A stretch of 47,735 bases of DNA from Actinobacteria bacterium UBA2286 (GCA_002345925.1 DDWM01000065.1:1-47735); one strand, 5' to 3'; shown: positions 1 to 9,565, numbered from the stretch's first letter. Notes: generated by a model from the sequence alone, not told the origin. Translations and numbers: made by a program.

Positions 1-3000
1 ACCGTCGCGGTCTTGGTGGACTCGATGTTGCCGGCGGAATCCACCGAGTAGTAATCGATGGTGTTCGTGCCCTCGGTCGAGATAACGACAGGGGCTGTGT
101 AGGTAGCGACCGCTCCCCCGTTGACGCGGCGGAAGGTCGTGGCCGGCGCCGAGCCCGTCTCGACGACCGAGAGGGTGACGGTCTGGTTGGTCTTGTGCCA
201 CCCGGCGATCGCGTTGTCGCTCGTCACAGGCGCGATCTTATCGACGAAGAACGAAGCTGCGCTGCTAGTTGTCGCAACCGAATCCCCATAGCGATCAGTG
301 GTGGCGGCGAGCGTCGCAGTGTTGGTCAGGCTACCGTTTGCTGACGCGGACGCTGTGAACGTAACAGTGATGCTGGTCTGTTCGCCGGGGTTCAGAGAAC
401 CGAGGTCACCCCAGGCAAGCGAGGTGCTAGAGGTCGACACATCGGAGTACGTCAACGCCAATGAGGACGCGTCCCAGTCAACGGTCCCCGTGTTGTCGGC
501 TGATCCCACCTGAGTGCCCTTGATGCGAACTCGCAGGTTGGCGAGGTTTGCCGGCGTGACGATGCCAGTGAGATTGGCGGTATGGTTGAGAAGCGTACCT
601 TCGACCGACGTCGATGCGGCAGTAACGCTCGTCCAGTTGCCACCAGCGTCAGTTGAGTAGTCAATCTGCCATGTGTCGTCCGCGATAGCGACTTGCGAGT
701 AGCCGAAGTCGACCTTGAAGTAATCGAAGGAGAAGTAGTTTCGAGATCCGTCGCTTGTGGTGTACCTGTAATCGTTGTCGGCGATTTCGACTCTATAGTT
801 GCCTGATCCGTCTAGGTACTTCAGGATTTCGGCGGTGTTAGTGATGGTTGTTATGCGGGTGCTCTCGATCGTTGAGAACGACGCCGTGCCCACCTGGTAC
901 CACGTGTTAGACCAGTCCGAAGTCGAGTAGTCCCAGAACCGTACATGCATTGCTTCGGTACCCGAATCACAAGTGCCTTCCAGTGTGACGACGATTCGCT
1001 TAACCGATGTCGAGGATGCTTCAGTGAACGCCGACATGTCATCGAAGTCCATCGCGAGAGTCATTGGGTTGTTGGCTTCTCGAACCAGCATGCGGACGTT
1101 GTCGCTGGTAGAGAGCGCCGCGTAGCTAAGGGAGTTGATGCTTCCCTTAGTCATAATGGGGTTCGCTGTGGCCTGCTTTGTGACAGTCGAATCAACACTG
1201 GTGGTGGAGCCCCAGCCGCCGCGTGCCAGGCTGCGGACGGTGACCGATGCAGCGGTGATCGTGGTGACTCCAGAGGGTGAAGCAAACGACTGTCGCATCT
1301 CGAAGTTTGGGTTACCCGAGCTAGATACCAGGTTGTCTGCCGCGCCCGTCGAGTTCGCGGTTGTCGTCCATGCCCCACTAGTAATAGTTGGATTGGCTCC
1401 GTATGAGGCGCTGGTGGTGACATTCGGCAGCGGGGATGCCGAGGAATAGATCAGGTTGTTCGTGAATGCATCGGCAAGCGACAGCGAGTCGACCCGTGTG
1501 TCTCCGGTGTTGGCAACTACGATGCGGAAAGCCGCAGGGTCGCCCGGGTTGATGCTGGATGTGCCGATCACGGACTTGGTCACAGTGATTCCAGGCCGCG
1601 TGATTGCAACGCTTGCGGTTGATGCAGCTGCCGGAACAACGAAGCCACAATCATCGGTCGCAGGACCGGCCGTTGCGGTGTCGACACTCGTATTGCCGGC
1701 AGGCGCAGAGATGGCTGCCATGGTTACCGTCACGGTCGTCGTTGCACCAGGAGCGAGAGAGCCGACATTGAACCATGTGGCCGTACCGCCCGATACGATG
1801 TTTGCGGCCGGGACTGCTGACAGGTAGACCATGTCACTCTGATTGAAGACATCCGTCAGGGGGACCGATCCCACGCGAGCGTCTCCGTCATTGCGAACAG
1901 CAATTGTGAACTGCGCTGTCTGCCCCGCCTGTATCGTTGCATCTGCCGAGGACCGCACCTTGGTAACAGTCAATTTGGGAACCGAAACCCGTATGGCTTC
2001 CGTATCAGTATCATCGGGATCTGTATCTGCGGGAATCCACGTTGAACCGTTCGCGGCGACAGGGGTTCCGGATGCGTCCTTGGCCCCGGCGATAACCGAG
2101 TTCTGATACCAGCCATTGGGCGTGCCAGACTTGACCTTGAGCCGATATGTGAGCGTGGCCGTCTGGTTCTTCAGGAGCGTCGCAGACCCGAGGTTCCACA
2201 CGAGTGTGGATGCGTTGGGGGACGTGGGGTTAGACGCTGAGCTACCGGTTGGATACGTGATGCTCGTGGACCCCGCAACGTACTCCAGGTTTGACCCGGG
2301 AATTGTATCGGTGGCAACTAGTGCGGTCGCTGTGGTCTCACCAACGTTGGTGATCGTGACCTTGTACTGGATCTCATCGCCGACCTGGACTGTCGTGTTC
2401 TGGCTGGGCGCAAGGGCTTTGTCGACCACGAGCGCCGGACCCTTGGCGTACCCGAAGTCGAGCGTATTGATGGACAAAGATGTAACGACTGCGGCCATCG
2501 AGCGTGGAGTGGTCGCCATGAGACCTGCTAACGGGCCTCCTGACGCGGTGTTCAATGCGTTATACATATCAACGGTGTACGTGCCGGGTAGTGCCGTGAA
2601 TCGGTACGACCCGCTCGGGCTCACGCTCGTCGTTGTGACGATTTCTCCTGTGTTCTCGCGCAGGGTGAGAACTACTGGTGTGGTGATGCTCGTCTCGCCG
2701 GAGTCTTGAAGTCCGTTGCGATTTGCGTCGAGCCACACACGGTCACCCATTGCAAACGGGAAGATCGGGTTTATTGGGTTGCCCGTGACGTCGACAGAAA
2801 CGATCGGATGCTCGAAGCGAAACGCGTTGAGGTTCTTGGCGTTGACGCTATCGACTTGAATCCTCCATGGACCGGCGGGGAGAACGTCGGCATGGTAGTC
2901 CATGACAGTGGCATCATAAGGATCAAGGTCGATTCTGAAGAGCTCCCACTCCAGGTTACCTGAAGGGTTGTCATTGAAATACGTCAGACCTGTCGGAGAA

Positions 3001-3845
3001 ATCACCGTATACGTAAGGTCATCCGCAGGCGCTCCGGTTGAGGCACCCTCAGCGTAAGCGTTCGGTGCCCAAGACGGAATCGTATTTGGAGTGTTCGGAT
3101 CGTCGGTGTCTACTGCGACGTCGAAGTCCCCGTCATGCAGCTGCAGGTACCTTGTCCCCTGAGGAACGTACAGGTTGAACAGCCAGTTTGAGTCGTAGGT
3201 GCTTGTGCCCCCGCTGATACCCATGTAAGAGAACGTGGACAGCGGAGTTATGTATGTTGTGCCCTCCACGCGAATCTTGAAGTTGTTGACTGTGCTATTG
3301 GTCGAGGTGGAGCCAACCGTGATTCGGTAGAAGTAGTCTCCACCGGCGGACTTTGCCGCAGCGGATGTGGCGAGAGTGAAGTCCTGCCAACTACCTTGGG
3401 TCATGTCGTTCTGGGTCTTGCTCCATAGAAGAACGTTTCCTGATCCGTCGCCTAGCGGATCCGCATAGATGTTGAACGTCGTTGGAAGTGTAGTTGTGGT
3501 GTTGAAATCCCATGTCGACATGTCGTCGCCGTCGAAGAAGCCGAAATCGAAGTCAGCCTCAGAGCCGGTAATTCCAAAACTCAATGTGACAGTGTTGTCG
3601 AAGAAGTTGCTCAGGCCGGATCCCGGAATCGATAAGAACTTGCCGTCTGTTACGGAGGCCGAGGGGAAGTACGAGTAAGCGGCGTCGGGCGCGGCGTCAG
3701 CGCGCATTATGCCGAAGTTCAGCGACACTAGAGCGACGAGTGCGACTGCGATCAGAACCGACTGCAGGCTCAATCGACGAAGCAGTGATCCCTGCTTGCC
3801 GTCGGTCGGCGTGGACAGTGTCTCGTTTGTTCTGGTCGCTAGCAC
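1..3845 (-). CDS. Large secreted surface protein with SdrD-B-like and DUF11 domains (3' end outside window)
   Basis: The reading frame is open from a GTG at 3845 to the left edge (1,281 codons, no stop seen); the C-terminus lies beyond the window. I checked the frame by hand near 3430, 2900, 2720, 2130, 1880, 690 and 50. GTG is chosen because GGAAGG lies 9 bases upstream; a TTG two codons earlier is too close to it. The N-terminus has a long basic leader (two Arg near residue 23), a hydrophobic stretch at about 29-46 and an ADA-type signal peptidase site near residue 51. Around residue 367 is the SdrD-B-like motif GDRVWLDANRNGLQD. DUF11-like domains follow at about 460-575, 620-715 and 750 onward. 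The last visible part, reading TNTIDYYSVDSAGNIE, resembles the Ig-like repeats common in bacterial surface proteins. A wall- or S-layer-associated role is inference. Function is unknown. Confidence 0.85.
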   Translation of the reverse strand, partial: MLATRTNETLSTPTDGKQGSLLRRLSLQSVLIAVALVALVSLNFGIMRADAAPDAAYSYFPSASVTDGKFLSIPGSGLSNFFDNTVTLSFGITGSEADFDFGFFDGDDMSTWDFNTTTTLPTTFNIYADPLGDGSGNVLLWSKTQNDMTQGSWQDFTLATSAAAKSAGGDYFYRITVGSTSTNSTVNNFKIRVEGTTYITPLSTFSYMGISGGTSTYDSNWLFNLYVPQGTRYLQLHDGDFDVAVDTDDPNTPNTIPSWAPNAYAEGASTGAPADDLTYTVISPTGLTYFNDNPSGNLEWELFRIDLDPYDATVMDYHADVLPAGPWRIQVDSVNAKNLNAFRFEHPIVSVDVTGNPINPIFPFAMGDRVWLDANRNGLQDSGETSITTPVVLTLRENTGEIVTTTSVSPSGSYRFTALPGTYTVDMYNALNTASGGPLAGLMATTPRSMAAVVTSLSINTLDFGYAKGPALVVDKALAPSQNTTVQVGDEIQYKVTITNVGETTATALVATDTIPGSNLEYVAGSTSITYPTGSSASNPTSPNASTLVWNLGSATLLKNQTATLTYRLKVKSGTPNGWYQNSVIAGAKDASGTPVAANGSTWIPADTDPDDTDTEAIRVSVPKLTVTKVRSSADATIQAGQTAQFTIAVRNDGDARVGSVPLTDVFNQSDMVYLSAVPAANIVSGGTATWFNVGSLAPGATTTVTVTMAAISAPAGNTSVDTATAGPATDDCGFVVPAAASTASVAITRPGITVTKSVIGTSSINPGDPAAFRIVVANTGDTRVDSLSLADAFTNNLIYSSASPLPNVTTSASYGANPTITSGAWTTTANSTGAADNLVSSSGNPNFEMRQSFASPSGVTTITAASVTVRSLARGGWGSTTSVDSTVTKQATANPIMTKGSINSLSYAALSTSDNVRMLVREANNPMTLAMDFDDMSAFTEASSTSVKRIVVTLEGTCDSGTEAMHVRFWDYSTSDWSNTWYQVGTASFSTIESTRITTITNTAEILKYLDGSGNYRVEIADNDYRYTTSDGSRNYFSFDYFKVDFGYSQVAIADDTWQIDYSTDAGGNWTSVTAASTSVEGTLLNHTANLTGIVTPANLANLRVRIKGTQVGSADNTGTVDWDASSLALTYSDVSTSSTSLAWGDLGSLNPGEQTSITVTFTASASANGSLTNTATLAATTDRYGDSVATTSSAASFFVDKIAPVTSDNAIAGWHKTNQTVTLSVVETGSAPATTFRRVNGGAVATYTAPVVISTEGTNTIDYYSVDSAGNIESTKTAT

Positions 3846-3893
3846 AAGCAACCGCCTTCCCGGAATTGCATTACATGACACCGCAGACAGACA

Positions 3894-3938
3894 GCACGCC
3901 GATTCAATCGCTCACGCAAAGCGACGGGATCGGCATGC
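3894..3938 (-). promoter_or_regulatory. Long hairpin in the leader of the surface-protein gene
   Basis: Read on the minus strand, GCATGCCGAT pairs with ATCGGCGTGC (10 bp with one G-U wobble). These enclose a 4x4 internal loop and a second 5-bp stem, TCGCT/AGCGA, with a 7-base loop. On the plus strand the wobble becomes a C-A mismatch, so the fold favours minus-strand RNA, that is, the 5' leader of the surface gene starting at 3845. An A/T-rich stretch at about 3949-3965 just upstream could hold the promoter; I see no convincing -35 box. The role is inferred; I do not match it to a known riboswitch. Confidence 0.4.
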
Positions 3939-3989
3939 CCCATACCGAACATATATTTTTATTATCGGGTGCTGTTGACAGTCAGGAAA

Positions 3990-4023
3990 CAGCGGCAGCG
4001 CAGGCGGCGCTCTGCGGCGGCTG
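3990..4023 (-). terminator. Imperfect GC-rich hairpin after lysC
   Basis: The 258-base gap 3846-4103 holds no gene. This imperfect GC-rich inverted repeat lies about 80 bases past the lysC stop and is followed on the minus strand by TTTCC. It could end the rpsO-pnp-M16-dapB-lysC unit, but the stem has a bulge and a mismatch. Confidence 0.3.
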
Positions 4024-4103
4024 AATGGTTCGTGAGCGGTATCAATGCGCGGAAGAACGGTCAGCCGCCGGTTCAACGGCAACACACAATACGTAGTCGC
4101 CGG

Positions 4104-5327
4104 CTAGATGCTCGCGCTGAGCCCGAAACCCCCATGCAATGCGTTCACTGCCGTTTCTACTTGCGCGTCAGGTATCAGCACTGAGATCGTCGTGTGGCTG
4201 TCCGCAGTCTGCAGCACATTGACGCATGCGGTCGACAGATACTCGGCAAGCCGGGCCATCACACCCGGGACACCGTGCATTCCCGCGCCAACGAGCGTGA
4301 CCTTAGCAAGGCCTTCGAGTACCTCACACGTGAGACCCAATCCCGCAAGAACGTCGCATGCGGCAGTGAGGTCGCTAACGGTAACCGTGAACACCAGCGT
4401 GTCGGCAGCGGGAGTGAACATGTCGAGTGAGATACCCGAGTCCGCCATCGCGCGATAGATACGCGCTTGAGCCAGCATGTGCTCGGTCGTTCCCTCCTCC
4501 GCGCAAAGAGCGACACGTAAACGCGCGATGCCCGAAACACTCGTGACTGCTGTGGCCAGGGCTTTCGGTTGATAGGAACCGATGTCGGCGACGAGCGTGC
4601 CAGGATGATCCGAGAAGGTGTTGCGGACTCGCACGGCGAGACCACTGCCGAGGGCTAGCTCGGCAGCCGGTGTGTGAACGACGCGCGAGCCGTGTCGCGC
4701 CATCTGGAAGAGTTCGTCGGCGCGAATCACCCTGAGGACTTCTGCGGCCTCGCATGTGCGTGGATCTGCGCTCATAACCCCGTCGACGTCGGTGTATATC
4801 TCTACCGTCTCGGCGCTGAGGGCGACGCCGAGTGCACACGCGGTCGTATCGCTTCCACCCCTACCCAGCGTCGTGAGTGTGCCGTCTGGAGCCATGCCCT
4901 GGAAGCCGGCGATGACCGGAGTCTCTCCTCGTCCGAGCGCGGCCAACATCGGCTCCGGGTAGATGTCAGTGATCGTTGCGCAGCCGTACACTCCGTCGGT
5001 GCCGATACCGGCCTCCGCACCTGTGTAGGCGTGTGCGTTAATTCCCGCCGAGCGAAGCTCGTGCGCGATCAACACCGCTGAGATGAGCTCGCCGGTTGAT
5101 GCGAGCAAGTCGTGTTCGCGATCATCTCCGGGTAGCCCCTCAACGATGCCGAGCAGCGTATCGGTCGCGTACGGTGCACCGTTGCGGCCCATTGCCGAGA
5201 CGACCACGAGGGGCGCTCGGTCGAGTTCGAGCGCAGCTGTGACGCGACGCGCTATCGCGCCTCGCCCTTCCACAGTTGCAACAGATGTGCCGCCGAACTT
5301 CATCACGACGACAGGACGCGCAGCCAC
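4104..5327 (-). CDS. lysC: Aspartate kinase
   Basis: Aspartokinase phosphorylates L-aspartate to aspartyl-4-phosphate, the first step towards lysine/diaminopimelate, threonine and methionine. The 407-residue protein has the family N-terminal signature KFGGTSVA at 10-17, TLGRGGSDTTA at 153-163 and TDVDGVMSADPR at 179-190. The C-terminal 140 residues look like paired ACT regulatory domains, so feedback control by lysine or threonine is expected from family knowledge. The start is GTG, one base after the dapB stop, with GGGGGAG at the end of dapB as ribosome binding site. It is the monofunctional length; no homoserine dehydrogenase domain follows. Its pairing with dapB suggests supply of diaminopimelate for cell wall and lysine. 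Confidence 0.96.
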   Translation of the reverse strand: MAARPVVVMKFGGTSVATVEGRGAIARRVTAALELDRAPLVVVSAMGRNGAPYATDTLLGIVEGLPGDDREHDLLASTGELISAVLIAHELRSAGINAHAYTGAEAGIGTDGVYGCATITDIYPEPMLAALGRGETPVIAGFQGMAPDGTLTTLGRGGSDTTACALGVALSAETVEIYTDVDGVMSADPRTCEAAEVLRVIRADELFQMARHGSRVVHTPAAELALGSGLAVRVRNTFSDHPGTLVADIGSYQPKALATAVTSVSGIARLRVALCAEEGTTEHMLAQARIYRAMADSGISLDMFTPAADTLVFTVTVSDLTAACDVLAGLGLTCEVLEGLAKVTLVGAGMHGVPGVMARLAEYLSTACVNVLQTADSHTTISVLIPDAQVETAVNALHGGFGLSASI

Positions 5328-5328
5328 G

Positions 5329-6099
5329 CTACTCCCCCATCAAGCGCTCGAGACCAACGACCAGTCCGTTGTGCTTGCCGACTTCTCTTACGGCAAGTAG
5401 CACGCCGGGCATGAAGCTGGTGCGGTCGATAGTGTCATGTCGGATAGAGAGTGTCTGGCCTTGTCCGCCAAACAGCACTTCCTGATGCGCGACTAGTCCG
5501 GGAAGCCGGACAGAGTGAATGCTGATGTCGTCGACGAGCGCCCCACGGGCACCCTCGGCGATTTCAGTCTCGCGACCCGGCGCTACCGGGATGCTGGCAC
5601 GCGTCTCGGCGATCAGACTGGCTGTACGAAGCGCGGTGCCGCTCGGCGCATCTGCTTTGCGGTCGTGATGCAGCTCAATGATCTCAACATGAGGCATGAA
5701 GCGAGCTGCTTCGGACGCGAATCGCATCATCAGTATCGCGCCAATGGCGAAGTTGGGAGCCACGAACAAGCAAGCTCCATCCTTGGCGCCTGCTGCGAGT
5801 TCTTCGAGTGCCTCCGTAGTGAGGCCGGTCGTGCCCACAACGCAATGAACACCTGCAGCAAGCGCGCAGCTGATGTTGTCAGCAACAACGGTTGGGTGGG
5901 TGAAATCGACCAGCACGTCGGGTGAGGAATCGGCGATCGCGCTTGCAAGGTCGGCTGCGAGCGTGACGCCCTCAAGTACCTCACCGGCATGCAGCGGATC
6001 GACGGCAGCAACAAGCTCCATGTCGGATTCAGCGCTGACTGCCGAGAGGACTTCCCGGCCCACCTTTCCGGCCGCGCCGGTGACGATGACTCGGATCAT
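5329..6099 (-). CDS. dapB: 4-hydroxy-tetrahydrodipicolinate reductase
   Basis: DapB reduces hydroxytetrahydrodipicolinate with NAD(P)H in the diaminopimelate/lysine pathway. The 256-residue protein begins with a Rossmann nucleotide-binding loop, GAAGKVG (8-14), and carries the family signature ELHHDRKADAPSGTA at 142-156, with the catalytic His pair and substrate-binding Lys. DFTHPT at 65-70 is also typical. Length is normal. It lies 21 bases after the M16 peptidase gene and one base before lysC, so the two pathway genes are likely co-translated. GGGAGGGATTGC upstream of the ATG gives a good ribosome binding site. Confidence 0.97.
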   Translation of the reverse strand: MIRVIVTGAAGKVGREVLSAVSAESDMELVAAVDPLHAGEVLEGVTLAADLASAIADSSPDVLVDFTHPTVVADNISCALAAGVHCVVGTTGLTTEALEELAAGAKDGACLFVAPNFAIGAILMMRFASEAARFMPHVEIIELHHDRKADAPSGTALRTASLIAETRASIPVAPGRETEIAEGARGALVDDISIHSVRLPGLVAHQEVLFGGQGQTLSIRHDTIDRTSFMPGVLLAVREVGKHNGLVVGLERLMGE

Positions 6100-6120
6100 G
6101 CAATCCCTCCCAGGGTGTGA

Positions 6121-7377
6121 CTACATCAGGTGTGCGACATCCTCAGCATCGAGCGGTGCGATCATCGCCAGGACCTGCGGTCCGGAGAAGAGCCTCTGCG
6201 CAAGCGCCTGAACGTCCTCACCGGTGATTGCATCGACGCGCTCGACAAGCTCGTCCATCGAAAGCAGCTGCCCGTTCGTGACAGCCGACTTGCCAAGGCG
6301 AGACATCCGCGCCCTGGTGCTCTCAAGGCCCAGCACAAGCGAGCCCTTCATGCTCTCTTTGGCGCGGTCGAGTTCTTCGGCGGTTATGCCGCTCTCAGTA
6401 ATCTTGTCGACCTCACGCTTGATGATCGTGATTGCCTGCTCGGCATTGCTCGGCCGCGTGCCTACGTAGACCGTGAACTGCCCGGTATCGAGGTACAGCG
6501 AGTGGTAAGAGAACACCGCGTAGGCCAGGCCGTTCTTCTCGCGAACTTCCTGGAACAGTCTCGATGACATGCCGCCGCCGAGAACAGAATCGAGCACCGA
6601 CATGGTGAATCGATCCTCGGAATCGGCGCGCAAGCCACGCACTCCCCATGCGATGTGCGCCTGCTCGGTCTCCTTGCGGATGACGCGCAGCGCCGAGGCG
6701 ACCTCTGGCTCCCGCTCGCCGCGGGGTGTCCGCGGACCTTCGGGCAACTTGAGGTACCGCTCCACGAGCTTGACGACCTGCTCATGCTTCACGTTGCCGG
6801 CAGCAGCCACGATCACATTGCCTGTCACGTAGTGACGGCGATGGAAATCGACCGATGCAGCGTTGTTGAAGCTACCTACCGTCTCGCGCTGGCCGAGAAC
6901 AGGCAAGCCGAGAGGATGGTCCGGCAGCAGTGTAGACGCGAAGAGCTCGTGGATCGCGTCGTCAGGCGTGTCGTCATGACGCGAGATCTCCTCAAGCACG
7001 ACCTCACGCTCGGATGTGATGGCCTCATCGGCAAGAAGACTGCTGGTGACCATGTCCGAGAGAACTTCCATCGCATCGTCGACGTGGTTGTCGAGGACTC
7101 GTGCGTAGAAGCATGTGTATTCCTTGCTGGTGAAGGCATTAAGTTCGCCGCCGAGCCGGTCGAAGTGCTCGGAGATCTCCGCAGCCGTGCGGGTGGGCGT
7201 GCCCTTGAACATCATGTGCTCCATGAAGTGGGACATGCCTGCCTCGGCAGGGCCTTCGTCGCGGCTTCCGACGGCGAACCAGATGCCAATCGCCACCGAA
7301 CGGACGGCATCGATGGTCTCAGTGATGACCTCGATGCCGCCGTTCGTGACGGTCTTATCGTAGAAAGTGCTGCTCAC
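6121..7377 (-). CDS. M16 family zinc metallopeptidase (processing-peptidase-like)
   Basis: A 418-residue protein with the inverted zinc motif HFMEH at 50-54 and the downstream acidic ligand region EREVVLEEI at about 123-131, both diagnostic of M16 (pitrilysin / mitochondrial processing peptidase-like) enzymes. GLAYAVFSYHS near residue 300 is also typical. The reading frame extends upstream into pnp, but family N-termini start right before the TNGG-hVITE segment, so I take GTG at 7377, four bases past the pnp stop; the ribosome binding site is weak and coupling is likely. A single M16 gene after pnp and before dapB is widespread in Firmicutes and Actinobacteria. The substrate is unknown. Confidence 0.92.
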   Translation of the reverse strand: MSSTFYDKTVTNGGIEVITETIDAVRSVAIGIWFAVGSRDEGPAEAGMSHFMEHMMFKGTPTRTAAEISEHFDRLGGELNAFTSKEYTCFYARVLDNHVDDAMEVLSDMVTSSLLADEAITSEREVVLEEISRHDDTPDDAIHELFASTLLPDHPLGLPVLGQRETVGSFNNAASVDFHRRHYVTGNVIVAAAGNVKHEQVVKLVERYLKLPEGPRTPRGEREPEVASALRVIRKETEQAHIAWGVRGLRADSEDRFTMSVLDSVLGGGMSSRLFQEVREKNGLAYAVFSYHSLYLDTGQFTVYVGTRPSNAEQAITIIKREVDKITESGITAEELDRAKESMKGSLVLGLESTRARMSRLGKSAVTNGQLLSMDELVERVDAITGEDVQALAQRLFSGPQVLAMIAPLDAEDVAHLM

Positions 7378-7381
7378 AGTA

Positions 7382-9565
7382 CTAGTGATGCCTACGCGGC
7401 TTGCGATCGTCGCGGCCGCGGTCATCGCGGCGCGGCGGGCGGCTGTCTGAGCTAGGAGCGTCAGATGAGCCAGCAGCCTTCTCGGGCACGTCGAACTTGT
7501 TGACGGCGTCCAGGCTGACCTTGCCACGATCGTCGATCTCGAGCACGACAACCTCGACCTCGTCGCCAACGTTCACAACATCTTCGACGCGCTCGATGCG
7601 ACCCTTCGCGATACGCGAGATGTGCAGCAGGCCGTCCTTGCCGGGGATGAGCTCAATGAATGCGCCAAACGGCTGGATCGACACGACGCGACCGGTGAAG
7701 TGCTCGCCCGGCTCGACATCCTTGATGATCGCCTTGATGCGCTCCACTGCAGCCAGTCCGCCAGCATCACGCGACGCGACGTAGACGGTACCGTCGTCGT
7801 TGACGTCGATCTGCGCACCGGTCTCCTCGATGATGGCGCGAATGATCTTGCCACCGGGGCCGATGATGTCGCGGATCTTGTCCGTCGGGATCTTGATGGT
7901 GACCACGCGCGGTGCGAAGGGCTTGAGCTCTTCGCGGGGCTCGTTGATCGATTCCATCATTTTGCCGAGAATGAAGGCGCGACCTTCCTTGGCCTGCATG
8001 AGAGCAGCGCGCAGGATGTCCACGGAAAGGCCCTTGGCCTTGTTGTCCATCTGCATCGCTGTGATGCCGTTCTCGGTACCTGCGACCTTGAAGTCCATGT
8101 CGCCGAGGAAGTCCTCGAGGCCCTGGATGTCGGTCAGGATGGCGACGTCGTCGCCCTCCTTGATGAGACCCATCGCGATGCCGGAAACAGGAGCCTTGAT
8201 CGGGCAGCCAGCGTCCATGAGAGCGAGGGTGGAGCCGCAAACCGAACCCATTGAGCTTGAGCCGTTCGACTCGAGCACCTCAGAAACGATGCGGACCGTG
8301 TACGGGAAATCCTCCTCGGCAGGAACCACGGGAAGCAGTGCGCGCTCCGCGAGGGCACCATGGCCGATGTCGCGGCGCTTCGGGCCACGCATGAACCCGG
8401 TCTCGCCGGTGGAGAACGGCGGGAAGTTGTAGTGGTGGATGTAGCGCTTGCCCTCGGACACGTCGATCGTGTCGATGCGCTGCCACTCGGAAAGCATGCC
8501 GAGCGTGAGCACCGACAGAACCTGAGTCTGTCCGCGGGTGAAGAGACCCGAGCCATGCGACAGCGGCAGGTAGCCGGCAGTCGTGGTGATCTGGCGGACC
8601 TCGTCGAGCTTGCGGCCGTCGGCGCGCTCGCCCTCTTCGAGAACCATGGTGCGCATGGTCTTCTTCTCAAGCTGCTTCAGGAGGGCCTTGACGTCTTTGC
8701 CATCGGAGGCCATCTCTTCTTCGGTGAACGTAGCGAGAATCTCGTCCTTCACCGCAGCGACGTCACCCATCCGGGCGTGCTTGTCGGCGTTGTGCAGCGC
8801 GACCTTCATCTTGTCTGCGCCTGCCGAGAAGACCCGATCCTTAAGAGTCGGGTCGATCTGATGGATCTTGACCTCCATGGGCGTGATCTCGATCTTTGCG
8901 AGGAATCTCTCCTGCACCTCACAGAAGGCCGCAATCGCCTCCTGGGCAAACATGAGGGCTGCGAGCATGTCCTCTTCGCTAACCTCGTGAGCGCCAGCTT
9001 CGAGCATGTAGACGGCATCCTTGCTGCCAGCAACGACCAGATCGAGGTCCGAGAACTCGGCCTCGTCGAACGTCGGGTTCACAATGAACGCGCCGTCTTC
9101 GTCGCGGACAACGCGCACGCCTGCAAGCGGGCCCTCAAACGGGATGCCAGCGGCGAGCAGCGCGGATGATGCGCCCATGATCGAGATAACGTCGGGCTGG
9201 TTCACCTGGTCCGCAGAGAGTACGGTCGCGATGACCTGAACTTCGTTGCGGAAGCCGTCGGCGAATGACGAGCGAATCGGACGGTCGATCATGCGCGCGG
9301 TCAGCGTCGCCTTCTCAGACGGACGCGTCTCGCGCTTCACGAAGCCGCCAGGGAGTTTGCCTGCAGCGTACATCCGCTCTTCGAAATCAACCGTGAGCGG
9401 GAAGAAATCCAGGTCCTTTGGGAACTTGGACGCGGTGGCCGTGACGAGCACCATCGTGTCTCCCTGGCGGACGAGAATCGCGCCGCCGGCCTGCTTGGCT
9501 AGTTCGCCAGTCTCGAGCGTGTACTCCTTGCCGAACAATTCGAACGTTTCAGTGACTTTTCCCAT
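7382..9565 (-). CDS. pnp: Polyribonucleotide nucleotidyltransferase (PNPase)
   Basis: PNPase degrades RNA 3'-to-5' phosphorolytically and can add tails. The 727-residue protein shows the two RNase PH-like halves (FFPLTVDFEERMYAAGK in the first, PPFSTGETGF and DMDFKVAGT in the second), a helical linker, a KH domain around IRDIIGPGGKIIRAI and an S1 domain around FTGRVVSIQPFGAFIEL. A short Asp/Arg-rich basic tail (DDRGRDDRKPRRHH) ends it. The ATG is preceded by a very purine-rich ribosome binding site (GGAGGAAGAGG). It follows rpsO as in most bacteria; the 120-base leader between them holds three hairpins (separate entries). Confidence 0.98.
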   Translation of the reverse strand: MGKVTETFELFGKEYTLETGELAKQAGGAILVRQGDTMVLVTATASKFPKDLDFFPLTVDFEERMYAAGKLPGGFVKRETRPSEKATLTARMIDRPIRSSFADGFRNEVQVIATVLSADQVNQPDVISIMGASSALLAAGIPFEGPLAGVRVVRDEDGAFIVNPTFDEAEFSDLDLVVAGSKDAVYMLEAGAHEVSEEDMLAALMFAQEAIAAFCEVQERFLAKIEITPMEVKIHQIDPTLKDRVFSAGADKMKVALHNADKHARMGDVAAVKDEILATFTEEEMASDGKDVKALLKQLEKKTMRTMVLEEGERADGRKLDEVRQITTTAGYLPLSHGSGLFTRGQTQVLSVLTLGMLSEWQRIDTIDVSEGKRYIHHYNFPPFSTGETGFMRGPKRRDIGHGALAERALLPVVPAEEDFPYTVRIVSEVLESNGSSSMGSVCGSTLALMDAGCPIKAPVSGIAMGLIKEGDDVAILTDIQGLEDFLGDMDFKVAGTENGITAMQMDNKAKGLSVDILRAALMQAKEGRAFILGKMMESINEPREELKPFAPRVVTIKIPTDKIRDIIGPGGKIIRAIIEETGAQIDVNDDGTVYVASRDAGGLAAVERIKAIIKDVEPGEHFTGRVVSIQPFGAFIELIPGKDGLLHISRIAKGRIERVEDVVNVGDEVEVVVLEIDDRGKVSLDAVNKFDVPEKAAGSSDAPSSDSRPPRRDDRGRDDRKPRRHH

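Noticed and set aside
3913..3928. ACGCAAAGCGACGGG on the plus strand, resembling the conserved core of c-di-GMP-I (GEMM) riboswitches
   Set aside because: The preceding GGGCAAACC-type half and tetraloop receptor are absent, and no plus-strand gene lies downstream. On the minus strand, where the surface gene is, the motif does not exist. A search with the GEMM covariance model would settle it; a significant plus-strand hit would revive the idea.
7378..7569. N-terminal extension of the M16 peptidase into pnp
   Set aside because: The extra residues are Arg/Ser-rich frame shadow of the pnp end; family N-termini start at the GTG at 7377.
8360..9169. Open plus-strand frame of about 270 codons opposite pnp
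   Set aside because: It has no motif and overlaps PNPase completely; a GC shadow.
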